A stretch of 30,475 nucleotides of DNA, taken from assembly GCA_910583545.1 (NCBI GenBank), contig CAJTXM010000019.1, positions 1 to 30,475 on the forward strand. Direction: 5' to 3'. The notes beneath the pieces were generated by a model. The model was given only the letters and a program-made list of their open reading frames with translations, did not search any database and was not told where the DNA came from. The DNA comes from an uncultured Christensenella sp. (GTDB taxonomy: Bacteria > Bacillota > Clostridia > Christensenellales > Borkfalkiaceae). Made by a program: the position numbers and the translations under genes. Within the stretch, counting starts at the first letter, position 1. Each line of letters begins with the position of its first letter. This document shows, one piece after another, positions 15,156 to 22,108 of this stretch.

Positions 15156-15662
15156 TCAACGAAGAATTTTTCTCATCTTTCTGACCGCTTCGCCGTACTT
15201 CCAGCTTACCGTTGAAATGGGCATTTCAAGCATAAGCGCGATTTCCCGACGCTTGTAACCGCAGACCGCGGAAAGCATAAGCACGTTGAACTCGTCTCCT
15301 CCAAGATGCTTTCTCGCAAGCTCCGTTACGCCGATATCGCCGTCCGTTTCGTACGAGCCGAACAGCGCCTCGTTCTCCCTTTCGTCAACGCATATCTCGC
15401 GCTTGCGCTTGTTGAGCATATTGACGGCGGTATTGCGTACGACGCGCACTATCCACGCGCGAGCGTTTGTTCCCGTGCGGTAAGACGCCGCGTTTTTGAT
15501 TACGCTCAGATATGCGGACTGCACGGCATCCTCGGCAAGCGAACGCTCGCCGAGGATTGACAACGCCGTAAAGTAAACGGCTTTATTCGTGCTGTCGTAA
15601 ATCGGTTTGAACGCCGACCTGTCGCCTTCCGCAAGACGTTGCAAAAACCCGTCAAGCTTCAT
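15156..15662 (-). CDS. ECF-type RNA polymerase sigma factor
   Basis: This 168-aa protein has sigma region 2 at about residues 15-88 ('FKPIYDSTNKAVYFTALSILGERSLAEDAVQSAYLSVIKNAASYRTGTNARAWIVRVVRNTAVNMLNKRKRE') and region 4 at about 124-167 ('FNVLMLSAVCGYKRREIALMLEMPISTVSWKYGEAVRKMRKIL'). Region 3 is absent, as in extracytoplasmic-function sigma factors. The stop touches the coding start of the membrane partner (TTGA overlap). The upstream lipoprotein ends 24 nt before its ATG. The three genes are probably one operon, in which the sigma factor would be held inactive until the outer domain senses a signal. Confidence 0.93.
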   Translation of the reverse strand: MKLDGFLQRLAEGDRSAFKPIYDSTNKAVYFTALSILGERSLAEDAVQSAYLSVIKNAASYRTGTNARAWIVRVVRNTAVNMLNKRKREICVDERENEALFGSYETDGDIGVTELARKHLGGDEFNVLMLSAVCGYKRREIALMLEMPISTVSWKYGEAVRKMRKILR

Positions 15663-15686
15663 ATCGCATATCCGAACTCTTTATTT

Positions 15687-16634
15687 TTATCTTTTTATAA
15701 GCATCGTTCCGTTGTCCTCGAAAGTATATTCGTAATACGGAACTCCGTCTTTGTTTATTTCTTTTATCTTGAATACACCGGCGTTGCCGTTGAGATTGTA
15801 TTTGACTGAAATTTCGGTTTTGCCGTTTTTTTCTTCGCGCTCGACCTTGTACTTGCCCTTGCCGTCGCCGTTCCTGAATTCCAGCTCGAACTCGGTCTCC
15901 GTCTTGCCGTTTTTAACCTCTGTTTCAAATTCGACGGAAGTCTCCTCCACAAGCTTGTTGTCGGCATATATCCTGTACACAAACTCGTTTTCTCTCTCGC
16001 CGTCCTCGACGGAAACTTCGGATTTCATCTCGACGAAATTGCCGTAACCCTCGCCCGTATAGGCGCGTATTTTCAGCTCTTCCTCTCTCTCGCCGTCCTC
16101 TGTTTCAATCTCTTTTCCGCCCGTAAGACGGTACTCGACGCCCTCTGAAAGCATTACGCCCTCTAAAGCGTATCTGCTCTCCGTTTCGTCTTTGTCAACT
16201 TTCTGGTCGATAAACGTTTCGTTATAGTACATAACGTATTCGGTGGCGTTGCCTGCAATATCCTTGCCCTTTACCGTCAGCTTCGTCGCAAAGGAAGGAT
16301 AAGCTTCGTCGGTGTTCTCCTGCGCAACGATACTGAGCGCGCTGTCGTCAAGAAAGCTGTCGAGCGCGGCGAAATACTTGTTGAAATTTTCCGCCTGCTC
16401 CTTAACGCCGTCCGTCGCCGTGCCTGCCGTCTTTGCAAGCGAGGCAAAAGTTTTTACGGATTTCATATTTAAGGAAGAACCCAGAATCTCCACGCACGAA
16501 ACCGCGCCGAGCCCGTAAAATTCTTCCCTCTGCTCTGCCGAACCGCTGTTTTCCGAACCGCAACCCGTGAACAACGCGCAAGCGCCTGCAACCGCACAGC
16601 TTATTGCCGTAAATTTCAAAATCGATTTTTTCAT
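15687..16634 (-). CDS. Lipoprotein sharing its outer domain with the neighbouring anti-sigma-like protein
   Basis: The protein is 315 aa with a lipoprotein signal and the modified cysteine at residue 25 (MKKSILKFTAISCAVAGACALFTGC). After a short Ser/Gly linker the domain begins 'EFYGLGAVSCVEILGSSLNMKS', comparable with 'DFYGVGALSSAKLLSDG' of the 14065-15141 protein. The C-terminal halves are nearly the same: 'EREEELKIRAYT', 'VYRIYADNKLVEETSVEFETEVKNGKTETEFELEFRNGDGKGKYKVERE'. The two proteins are therefore paralogues with different anchoring. It begins the cluster that contains the sigma factor. Possible roles are a decoy, an accessory sensor, or the protected target. A duplication inside the cluster is clear. 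Confidence 0.75.
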   Translation of the reverse strand: MKKSILKFTAISCAVAGACALFTGCGSENSGSAEQREEFYGLGAVSCVEILGSSLNMKSVKTFASLAKTAGTATDGVKEQAENFNKYFAALDSFLDDSALSIVAQENTDEAYPSFATKLTVKGKDIAGNATEYVMYYNETFIDQKVDKDETESRYALEGVMLSEGVEYRLTGGKEIETEDGEREEELKIRAYTGEGYGNFVEMKSEVSVEDGERENEFVYRIYADNKLVEETSVEFETEVKNGKTETEFELEFRNGDGKGKYKVEREEKNGKTEISVKYNLNGNAGVFKIKEINKDGVPYYEYTFEDNGTMLIKR

Positions 16635-16739
16635 AGTTTTTTTCTCCTTGTCTTTATATTGATTAATTTGCCTTTCATTAATAAAAACAATTCAAAAGCC
16701 CGTTTTGTTGGTAATTTTTAAAAATTTTTAAAAAATTTT

Positions 16740-16763
16740 CGGCAAACACTCAAATGCCTGCCG
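16740..16763 (-). terminator. Terminator of the ruvX operon
   Basis: On the minus strand CGGCAGGCA pairs with TGTTTGCCG around a 6-nt loop, with two G-T pairs. AAAATTTTTTAAAAATTTTT follows. It lies 8 nt beyond the stop of the TIR-methyltransferase gene. Confidence 0.65.
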
Positions 16764-16771
16764 TAAATCTT

Positions 16772-18130
16772 TCATTTCTTCTGCGCGACGCCCACGAAGT
16801 CGATTTCGCAGTACCAGAACGCGTCCTCGGAAAATTTGTTTTCCAGACATTCGAGCGCAAAGTCCATATATTCGAGGTTGTTTTTCTTTTCCATATCGAA
16901 AGGATTTTTGTCGCACAGCGCCTTTAAATAATTTCTGCGGTAGGCAAATCTCTCCTCGAAAATATCGTTCCTTTCGTCGATATCCATACCCGAAATTTCT
17001 TTGACGTAATTCATCATTTTAACGTTTTTATAACCGCTTGACAGAAGCTGTGCGTAAATTTTTCTGCCGTTGTGTCTGTCCGAAACGCCCGGCGTAGACA
17101 TATGTAAATCGACGATTTTTTGAATAAGTCCGTCGTCGTTTATGCTGACTATCGAGCCGTCGTCCGAGCCCCTTAAAATAATATATCCGTCCTTGGAAAG
17201 GTAACGCCTTACGCGCTTTAAAAATTTGTTCGGATTTTTGAGATGGTGAATTACGAGCGAAGAGAAGATAATATCAAAGCTTTCAATGCCGTGCTTTTGC
17301 ATTACGGCTTCGATAGTTTCTTCGAAATCCTCCGCCTCGAAGTGACAGTATTCGTAAACTATATTGTCCGCGGAATTGTTTTTCCGCGCATAGTCAAGGC
17401 ACTTTTCGTTGACGTCAAGCCCGACGGTAAACGCATTTTCAATACCCGAAAACCTGTCTTTCGTCACGAATCCGTAGGCACAGCCCGCGTCTAAAATATT
17501 GATTTTAGGCTTGCATATTTTACCCAGAACGTAGTTTAACGCAGGCATATCCGCAGGCTTAGTATAGTCAGCCTGTATTTTCAGACGTCTGAACTCGTGC
17601 CCTGCGTCCGCTTTGTACGAAGAAGCCGACATACCCGTGACGACCGACTTCGCCCCGTCCGTCTTTGAAGTTTTTGTCTCCGCGTTTTTCAAAAAATTGA
17701 CAACGAACGAAGCCACGTCTTTGACTGTGTGGTTTTCCGTAGAAAAGGTTTCATAGCCGCGAAGCGAACGCGGAATTTTCGCGCTTTCGATATTGCCGAG
17801 ATAGGGAACTATGCAGGCGTTCTTTTTCAGCCCCGACAGTATGTCGTTGTGAAACGACTCTCTCTCGTAAGTCACCCACTCGGTTTCGAGATACTCTATG
17901 CAGGTGCCTATGACGACCATAACCGAAGCCTGATCGATAGCCTTTTCTATCGACGACTTATAAGCCGCCGAACCGAGCTCCAACAGTTTTATATTGCTGA
18001 AAAAAGCCGAAACGCCGACCTTGGCAAATTCGTCGAAAAGATCTTTCGCTATCTCGCTGTCCCTCGATTGATTTCCCGAAAAGTCGCGGTTTTTAAAGGA
18101 TATGAAAACGTCGTAATTGCCGTCTGCCAT
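16772..18130 (-). CDS. TIR domain fused to a class I SAM-dependent methyltransferase
   Basis: The 452-aa protein has a TIR domain at about 5-150 ('YDVFISFKNRDFSGN' first strand and box; 'FFSNIKLLELGSAAYKSSIEKAIDQASVMVVIGT', in which E51 aligns with the NADase glutamate of TIR enzymes; 'EWVTYERESFHND' helix; 'ACIVPYLGN' strand). A 50-residue linker follows. A Rossmann-fold methyltransferase occupies about 195-380: 'ILDAGCAYG' (motif I, 212-220), 'GLDVNEKCLDYARK' (acidic residue D239), 'FDIIFSSLVIHHLKNPNKFLKRVRRYLSKDGYIILR' (285-320). The last 60 residues are helical and charged. It is cytoplasmic with no membrane segment. GAGGGG precedes the ATG, 20 nt after the DUF1292 gene, so it belongs to the ruvX operon. 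TIR-NADase proteins act in immunity; the fused methyltransferase target is unknown. Confidence 0.88.
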   Translation of the reverse strand: MADGNYDVFISFKNRDFSGNQSRDSEIAKDLFDEFAKVGVSAFFSNIKLLELGSAAYKSSIEKAIDQASVMVVIGTCIEYLETEWVTYERESFHNDILSGLKKNACIVPYLGNIESAKIPRSLRGYETFSTENHTVKDVASFVVNFLKNAETKTSKTDGAKSVVTGMSASSYKADAGHEFRRLKIQADYTKPADMPALNYVLGKICKPKINILDAGCAYGFVTKDRFSGIENAFTVGLDVNEKCLDYARKNNSADNIVYEYCHFEAEDFEETIEAVMQKHGIESFDIIFSSLVIHHLKNPNKFLKRVRRYLSKDGYIILRGSDDGSIVSINDDGLIQKIVDLHMSTPGVSDRHNGRKIYAQLLSSGYKNVKMMNYVKEISGMDIDERNDIFEERFAYRRNYLKALCDKNPFDMEKKNNLEYMDFALECLENKFSEDAFWYCEIDFVGVAQKK

Positions 18131-18150
18131 CTTTTGCCCCTCTTGTATTT

Positions 18151-18450
18151 TTAAGATATTTCTTCGTCGTCCCCGTCCGCTTCCGCCTGATAAAATTCGA
18201 ACACTTCTTCCAAAAGTTTTTCGTCCTCGATCGGTTCCAGCGTTTCGTCCTTTTCGTTTAAGCGGAAAATGACCACTTCGTCCTCGGCGATATTCTCGTC
18301 AGGCTCCGCTATCAGTAAAAGCGTGTATTTTTCGCCCTTGTACTCGGTAACGTCCAGAAGCCTGAATTTTATCACCTTGCCGTCGTCGTCGACAAGCTCG
18401 ATTATCTGATCCTCTTCTTCTTCGTTTTCTGTAATTTCTTTATCGCTCAT
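18151..18450 (-). CDS. DUF1292 family protein (YrzB-like)
   Basis: I start at ATG 18450 (MSDKEITENEEEED), preceded by GGAG. The upstream in-frame start would lie inside ruvX. The 99-aa protein is very acidic and has the conserved DUF1292 core 'IIELVDDDGKVIKFRLLDVTEYKGEKYTLLLI', followed by 'EVVIFRLNE'. In Bacillota DUF1292 genes usually stand beside ruvX (yrrK), as here: the ruvX stop lies 1 nt before. Function is not known. It is followed by the TIR fusion gene 20 nt later. Confidence 0.9.
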   Translation of the reverse strand: MSDKEITENEEEEDQIIELVDDDGKVIKFRLLDVTEYKGEKYTLLLIAEPDENIAEDEVVIFRLNEKDETLEPIEDEKLLEEVFEFYQAEADGDDEEIS

Positions 18451-18451
18451 T

Positions 18452-18880
18452 TTAAACTCCTTTTTTACCCGATAATTTCGCAAGATACCCGTCGAGTATA
18501 TTCGCGGCGGCAAGCGCGTCCACGTAATTTTTCCGCTTTTCACGGCGCATACCCTCGCTTATCAGCGTTTCGTGCGCCATCTTCGTCGTGAACCTCTCGT
18601 CCTCGCAGATAACTTCTGTCGCCGTTGCCTCTTTCAGCGCTTCGATAAATTTTGCCGTCTTCTCCGTTTGCAGAGCCTGACTCCCGTCGAAGTTGACGGG
18701 CAGTCCGCAGATTATCTTCGTTGCGCCCTTGTTTTTCGCGATTTTTGCAATCGCTTCGACGTCCTCTTTAAAGCCCTTCCGAAAATATGTTTCCGAAGGC
18801 AGAGCGTAAGTATTGAACGGATCTGAAATTGCAACTCCTATGCGCTTATCGCCTATATCGAATGCGACGTATCTTTCCAT
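18452..18880 (-). CDS. ruvX: Putative Holliday junction resolvase / pre-16S rRNA nuclease YqgF
   Basis: YqgF/RuvX is a RNase H-fold nuclease acting on the 5' end of 16S rRNA precursors or on branched DNA. I start at ATG 18880 (MERYVAFDIGDKRIGVAISD), giving 142 aa; an upstream in-frame ATG adds six residues but lies in the -10 box. Motifs seen are 'AFDIGDKRIGVAISD', 'IICGLPVNFDGS', 'EDERFTT' and 'YVDALAAANIL', including the conserved acidic residues. Length is usual. No Shine-Dalgarno is present: TATACT ends 6 nt before the ATG, so the message is probably leaderless. It heads the operon with DUF1292 and TIR-methyltransferase genes. Confidence 0.94.
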   Translation of the reverse strand: MERYVAFDIGDKRIGVAISDPFNTYALPSETYFRKGFKEDVEAIAKIAKNKGATKIICGLPVNFDGSQALQTEKTAKFIEALKEATATEVICEDERFTTKMAHETLISEGMRREKRKNYVDALAAANILDGYLAKLSGKKGV

Positions 18881-18886
18881 AATTAA

Positions 18887-18915
18887 AGTATACCACACCG
18901 CGTTAAACTTTGCAA
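18887..18915 (-). promoter_or_regulatory. ruvX operon promoter giving a leaderless start
   Basis: TTGCAA (18910-18915) and TATACT (18887-18892) are 17 nt apart on the minus strand. The ruvX ATG begins 6 nt after the -10, so +1 would fall on or next to the start codon. Confidence 0.7.
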
Positions 18916-18939
18916 GAGAAAAATATTGCCGTAAAATTT

Positions 18940-18969
18940 AATCGGAGAAGCAAACAAACTTCTCCGATT
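18940..18969 (-). terminator. Terminator-like hairpin after the first twin lipoprotein
   Basis: AATCGGAGAAG and CTTCTCCGATT form an 11-bp perfect stem with an 8-nt loop, 10 nt past the gene stop. The minus strand continues with AAATTTTACGG. Confidence 0.6.
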
Positions 18970-18979
18970 TATGCAGCTA

Positions 18980-19957
18980 TTAATTTTTCTTATTATTTGC
19001 GTCCCAAAATAATGACGTCGTATAGTCGATTAACGCTTGTTTCATTTCGTCTGAAACAGTGGCGGTAAAATATTTATAAATAAACGGTTTTTTATCCTCG
19101 TTGTAATATTCGACAAAAAGATTAAAATCCCAAATTTCCTGTAAATCATCTATATACAAGTGAATATTAGTTCCGTCGTTCAGCTTAGTCTGTATTCTGA
19201 ACGGCAGAGCGGAATAGGAAAAGAGTATACCTTGACCAAGCTGTTCTTTGGCAAACGGCTCATTATACGGGTCAAGTTTTACTTCGCCGAACAATCCTTT
19301 TATACCGTTAAGCTCTTCTTCGCTTCTGAAAAACGTTCCGTGCGCTCCCGTATACCAATAATCTTTTTTATCTTGTGGCGGAGCTACGCGTATAAACGCC
19401 ACGGTTTTAGTATAGTCCTGCAAAAAATCTGAAATATAGTATTCTCTGTCGTCGGGAATGGTGTCTGGTAATTCCGTCTTGTTACCGTCTTTATCAAACA
19501 AAACAGTTTCGCTTAATCTCTCTTGCCAGGGCTTGTTGTCTATCTTATATCTTGCTCTCGCTTTCCAGAAGCTTTGCCTGCCCTCCGTCGACGCTGTTAC
19601 GCTGAGCGTTTCTCCCTGATCCAGATCGTATATATTATTGCTTGCTATAAGCGTCATTGACGATACGCTGTCCTGTAAATCATAAGATCTGTACAATTCC
19701 AGATTCACCGTTACCGTAGACGGAAACAGCGTGAACTTATTCTTAACCGATGCCGTTACCGTTCCGTTTTCGCCGTTCAATACAAACTGCAAATCGGTAT
19801 ATATTCCGAGCGGTGCGCCGTTTTCCTCCGTTACCGAAGTTTTCTTTTCACTTCCGCTGTCCGCCGTTTCATTTCCGCAGGATGCGAATGCCACGCTCTG
19901 CACCGCTGTGAGCATTACTGCCATCACCGCCATTATAGCTTTTTTCATTTTCTTCAT
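18980..19957 (-). CDS. Unknown lipoprotein, twin A
   Basis: The 325-aa protein has a lipoprotein signal with C27 (…AQSVAF-type 'VAFASC') and a Gly/Ser/Glu linker 'GNETADSGSEKKTSVTEENGAPLG'. A beta-rich domain follows ('YTDLQFVLNGENGTVTASVKNKFTLFPSTVTVNLELYR'), similar to immunoglobulin-like surface modules. The second half, from about residue 185, is different from its neighbour except for the general fold. It forms a pair with the gene at 20013, in the same direction, 55 nt downstream. Surface anchoring is sure; the role is not known. Confidence 0.75.
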   Translation of the reverse strand: MKKMKKAIMAVMAVMLTAVQSVAFASCGNETADSGSEKKTSVTEENGAPLGIYTDLQFVLNGENGTVTASVKNKFTLFPSTVTVNLELYRSYDLQDSVSSMTLIASNNIYDLDQGETLSVTASTEGRQSFWKARARYKIDNKPWQERLSETVLFDKDGNKTELPDTIPDDREYYISDFLQDYTKTVAFIRVAPPQDKKDYWYTGAHGTFFRSEEELNGIKGLFGEVKLDPYNEPFAKEQLGQGILFSYSALPFRIQTKLNDGTNIHLYIDDLQEIWDFNLFVEYYNEDKKPFIYKYFTATVSDEMKQALIDYTTSLFWDANNKKN

Positions 19958-20012
19958 ATTTCACCTCTTTTATTAAAAACTACATAGCAACAGTTCTATA
20001 TCATTTTTTTAA

Positions 20013-20960
20013 TTAACTTTCGTACATATTTTTCGCTAATTCTATAATCTTTTCTTTTGTATCGTCGGCAAGTAATGCTTTAAAAATGGCTTGACACATA
20101 CCATCATCATAATATCTTACAAAAATATTCGCATTCAAATCATCTTCAACCGCGTCGTTTATTATTATACTGACGGTTTTTCCGTTGCCGTAGTTTATAT
20201 TCAATGAGCAATCGGGATTGAAACCTATCGCGATATAATAAAATAACTCCGCTTCAACCGAATCGTTTTTGGACATTTCAAGTTTTACACTACCAACAGT
20301 ATCTTTAACATCTAACAAATCTTCATTACTGATTTTATATGAAACAATTAGATAACCAAAATCTACATATTCGGGGATATAATTGCTCGATATCTCTACT
20401 CTCATACTTTGCGAACCGCTTTTCAAAAAGTCGGAAATATAATATTCTCTGTCGGTGGGAATGGGAGCAGGTAAATCCATTTTACTTCCGTTTTCATCAA
20501 GCAAGACCGTTTCACTGATGTTTTCCTGCCAAACGTTGTTATCTATCTTATATCTAACCCTCGCTTTCCAGTATCTTTTCCACCCGTTAGTCGGTGCCGA
20601 TACGCTCAACGTTTCGCCTTGATCCAAATCATAAACTTGTTTGCTTTCCATCAAAATCATTTTGTCAAAATTTTCCGAGTACATATGAAATTTGTAAAGT
20701 TCTATATTCACCGTTACCGTCGACGGAAACAGCGTGAATTTATTCTTTACCGAAGCCGTTACCGTTCCGTTTTCGCCGTTCAATGCAAACTGCAAATCGG
20801 TATACAGTCCGAGCGGTGCGCCGTTTTCCTCCGTTACCGAAGTTTTCTTTTCACTTCCGCTGTCCGCCGTTTCATTTCCGCAGGATGCGAATGCCACGCT
20901 CTGCGCGCCGATAAGTAAAACCGATAAAACCGAAATAAATAATTTTTTCACCTTTGACAT
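20013..20960 (-). CDS. Unknown lipoprotein, twin B
   Basis: The 315-aa protein is paralogous to the one at 18980. Residues 20-53, from 'AQSVAFASC' through 'EENGAPLG', are identical in both, as is most of the following beta region ('YTDLQFALNGENGTVTASVKNKFTLFPSTVTVN'). The central part ('YKIDNNVWQENISETVLLDENG', 'REYYISDFLK') is similar, and the last 130 residues diverge. The lipid cysteine is C27. GAGGTG precedes the ATG. Tandem duplication with later divergence of the distal half is the natural reading. Confidence 0.75.
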   Translation of the reverse strand: MSKVKKLFISVLSVLLIGAQSVAFASCGNETADSGSEKKTSVTEENGAPLGLYTDLQFALNGENGTVTASVKNKFTLFPSTVTVNIELYKFHMYSENFDKMILMESKQVYDLDQGETLSVSAPTNGWKRYWKARVRYKIDNNVWQENISETVLLDENGSKMDLPAPIPTDREYYISDFLKSGSQSMRVEISSNYIPEYVDFGYLIVSYKISNEDLLDVKDTVGSVKLEMSKNDSVEAELFYYIAIGFNPDCSLNINYGNGKTVSIIINDAVEDDLNANIFVRYYDDGMCQAIFKALLADDTKEKIIELAKNMYES

Positions 20961-20983
20961 AATTCACCTCTTTTAAAAAAATT

Positions 20984-21012
20984 ACGGAGTACAATTTCCC
21001 TTTGTACTCCGT
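20984..21012 (-). terminator. Terminator of the membrane-anchored XRE gene
   Basis: ACGGAGTACAA and TTGTACTCCGT form an 11-bp stem with a 7-nt loop. On the minus strand AATTTTTTT follows. It lies between the XRE gene and twin B. Confidence 0.8.
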
Positions 21013-21051
21013 ATTATACCATATTTATATGCCGTTTGTCTGCCACATCTT

Positions 21052-21104
21052 TGTAGCAATTTATTATTTCGATGTAGCAATTTACCGGAAAAATGTAACA
21101 ACTT
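21052..21104. repeat. Three direct repeats with an exact 21-nt period
   Basis: TGTAGCAATTTA (21052), TGTAGCAATTTA (21073) and TGTAACAACTT (21094) start exactly 21 nt apart. The unit lies between the XRE gene stop and its terminator. Two helical turns per repeat is typical of protein-binding arrays. Confidence 0.55.
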
Positions 21105-21117
21105 CGTGTTTTTTTAC

Positions 21118-21678
21118 TCATTTTTTGCTTTTTATAAATCTGATTATCATCATAACCGCCAGCGTTAAAAACGCCGACAAAGCTACCGCGCCCAGAATCA
21201 GAAATATGATACCTTCGTAATTTACGGTATGTATTTCCTCGCCCCAGGCTCCGCCCGTGCCGGGGGATACGGTGATATAAATTGCGATTGCGCAGGCTGT
21301 AAGAAACAGCACGGACAAAACCGCGCCTATAACGGCAGACAGTATCTTTACCGTTCCGAATTTGGACGGTTTAACGCTTACAGGCTTATTTTCTCCTGTC
21401 TCCTCCGCGGGCGCCTCAACCGACGTAACCGCTTCTGAGCCCGTCGCCGTCCCGACTTCCGTCGTGACCGCGGTTTTTTCACCGTCTCCGAAAAAGTAAT
21501 TACCCTCCACGCCGAAATATACGCATAGACATTTGAGGTTTTCCGCCGAAGGTTTGGTAAGACCCGTTTCCCATCTCGAAACGGTATGACGCGACACGTT
21601 CAACGCTTCACCGAGTTTTTCCTGCGAAACGTCGGCATCCTTTCTCAGCCTGTAAATTCTTTCCCCTAATACATTCAT
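21118..21678 (-). CDS. Membrane-anchored XRE-family transcription regulator
   Basis: The 186-aa protein starts with a Cro/C1 helix-turn-helix at about 5-60 ('GERIYRLRKDADVSQEKLGEALNVSRHTVSRWETGLTKPSAENLKCLCVYFGV'). A Val/Thr/Glu/Pro-rich linker (67-108) and two membrane helices (about 110-135 and 153-180) follow, with an outer loop of 18 residues and a basic tail. Such DNA-binding proteins tethered to the membrane occur in many Bacillota. No enzyme domain is present. No Shine-Dalgarno exists: TATAAT is 6 nt before the ATG. The 21-nt repeats after it could be its own or another regulator's binding sites. Confidence 0.85.
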   Translation of the reverse strand: MNVLGERIYRLRKDADVSQEKLGEALNVSRHTVSRWETGLTKPSAENLKCLCVYFGVEGNYFFGDGEKTAVTTEVGTATGSEAVTSVEAPAEETGENKPVSVKPSKFGTVKILSAVIGAVLSVLFLTACAIAIYITVSPGTGGAWGEEIHTVNYEGIIFLILGAVALSAFLTLAVMMIIRFIKSKK

Positions 21679-21684
21679 ATAGGC

Positions 21685-21713
21685 ATTATATCATATTCAT
21701 CCGTAAAAATCAA
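21685..21713 (-). promoter_or_regulatory. Promoter of the XRE gene, leaderless type
   Basis: TTGATT (21708-21713) and TATAAT (21685-21690) are 17 nt apart on the minus strand. The ATG at 21678 begins 6 nt after TATAAT. No ribosome site fits between. Confidence 0.75.
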
Positions 21714-21719
21714 CATAAA

Positions 21720-21747
21720 AATATGCCGTGCAAACGCACGGCATATT
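21720..21747 (-). terminator. Terminator of the small membrane protein gene
   Basis: AATATGCCGTGC and GCACGGCATATT flank a 4-nt loop. TTTTATG follows on the minus strand, just past the stop at 21758. Confidence 0.8.
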
Positions 21748-21757
21748 CCTGAACGGC

Positions 21758-21943
21758 TTAGTTCGATAAAGTTTCGTCAACTTTATTTTCCATTTTTTCG
21801 AGCTTACTGTCGATATACTGCTCTGCCTTAGAAAGCAAATCGTCCTGATTTTTCTTGACTAAGTTCCTGAGTTTGCAGTTATTAGCGACCATAAGCGCAC
21901 CGCCAGCCATTCCGATGGCGACGCCTAACATAAATTTTTCCAC
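21758..21943 (-). CDS. Small one-helix membrane protein (YtxH-like)
   Basis: I start at GTG 21943, since GAGGAG lies 7 nt upstream; an earlier ATG (22030) has no site. The 61-aa product has a glycine-rich membrane helix 'FMLGVAIGMAGGALMVANN' near residues 4-22, followed by a charged coiled-coil-like tail 'LVKKNQDDLLSKAEQYIDSKLEKMENKVDE'. This is the YtxH-like layout (one small helix plus helical tail). Its role is unknown; it is a single-gene unit with its own terminator. Confidence 0.65.
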   Translation of the reverse strand: MEKFMLGVAIGMAGGALMVANNCKLRNLVKKNQDDLLSKAEQYIDSKLEKMENKVDETLSN

Positions 21944-22047
21944 GTTTTTCTCCTCTTGTGTAAGGGAATAAATGTCCCTATTTAAAGTATGAACCTGCAA
22001 CGCAAAGTTTATTACTGTAAAAATTTGCAAATAATTTGTGACAGCTA

Positions 22048-22076
22048 TTGAATTAAACGGTTCGCCGTGCTATACT
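22048..22076 (+). promoter_or_regulatory. Promoter of the GltD-like gene
   Basis: TTGAAT (22048-22053) and TATACT (22071-22076) are 17 nt apart. Transcription should start near 22083, then AGGAGGG at 22094-22100 precedes the TTG start at 22109. Confidence 0.75.
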
Positions 22077-22108
22077 TATTAAGTAAAAATGAAAGGAGGG
22101 AAATCATT

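Noticed and set aside
16690..16740. AT-rich run that could suggest a replication origin or unwinding element
   Set aside because: No DnaA-box cluster or repeats accompany it, and it is explained as the T/A-rich tail of the ruvX operon terminator.
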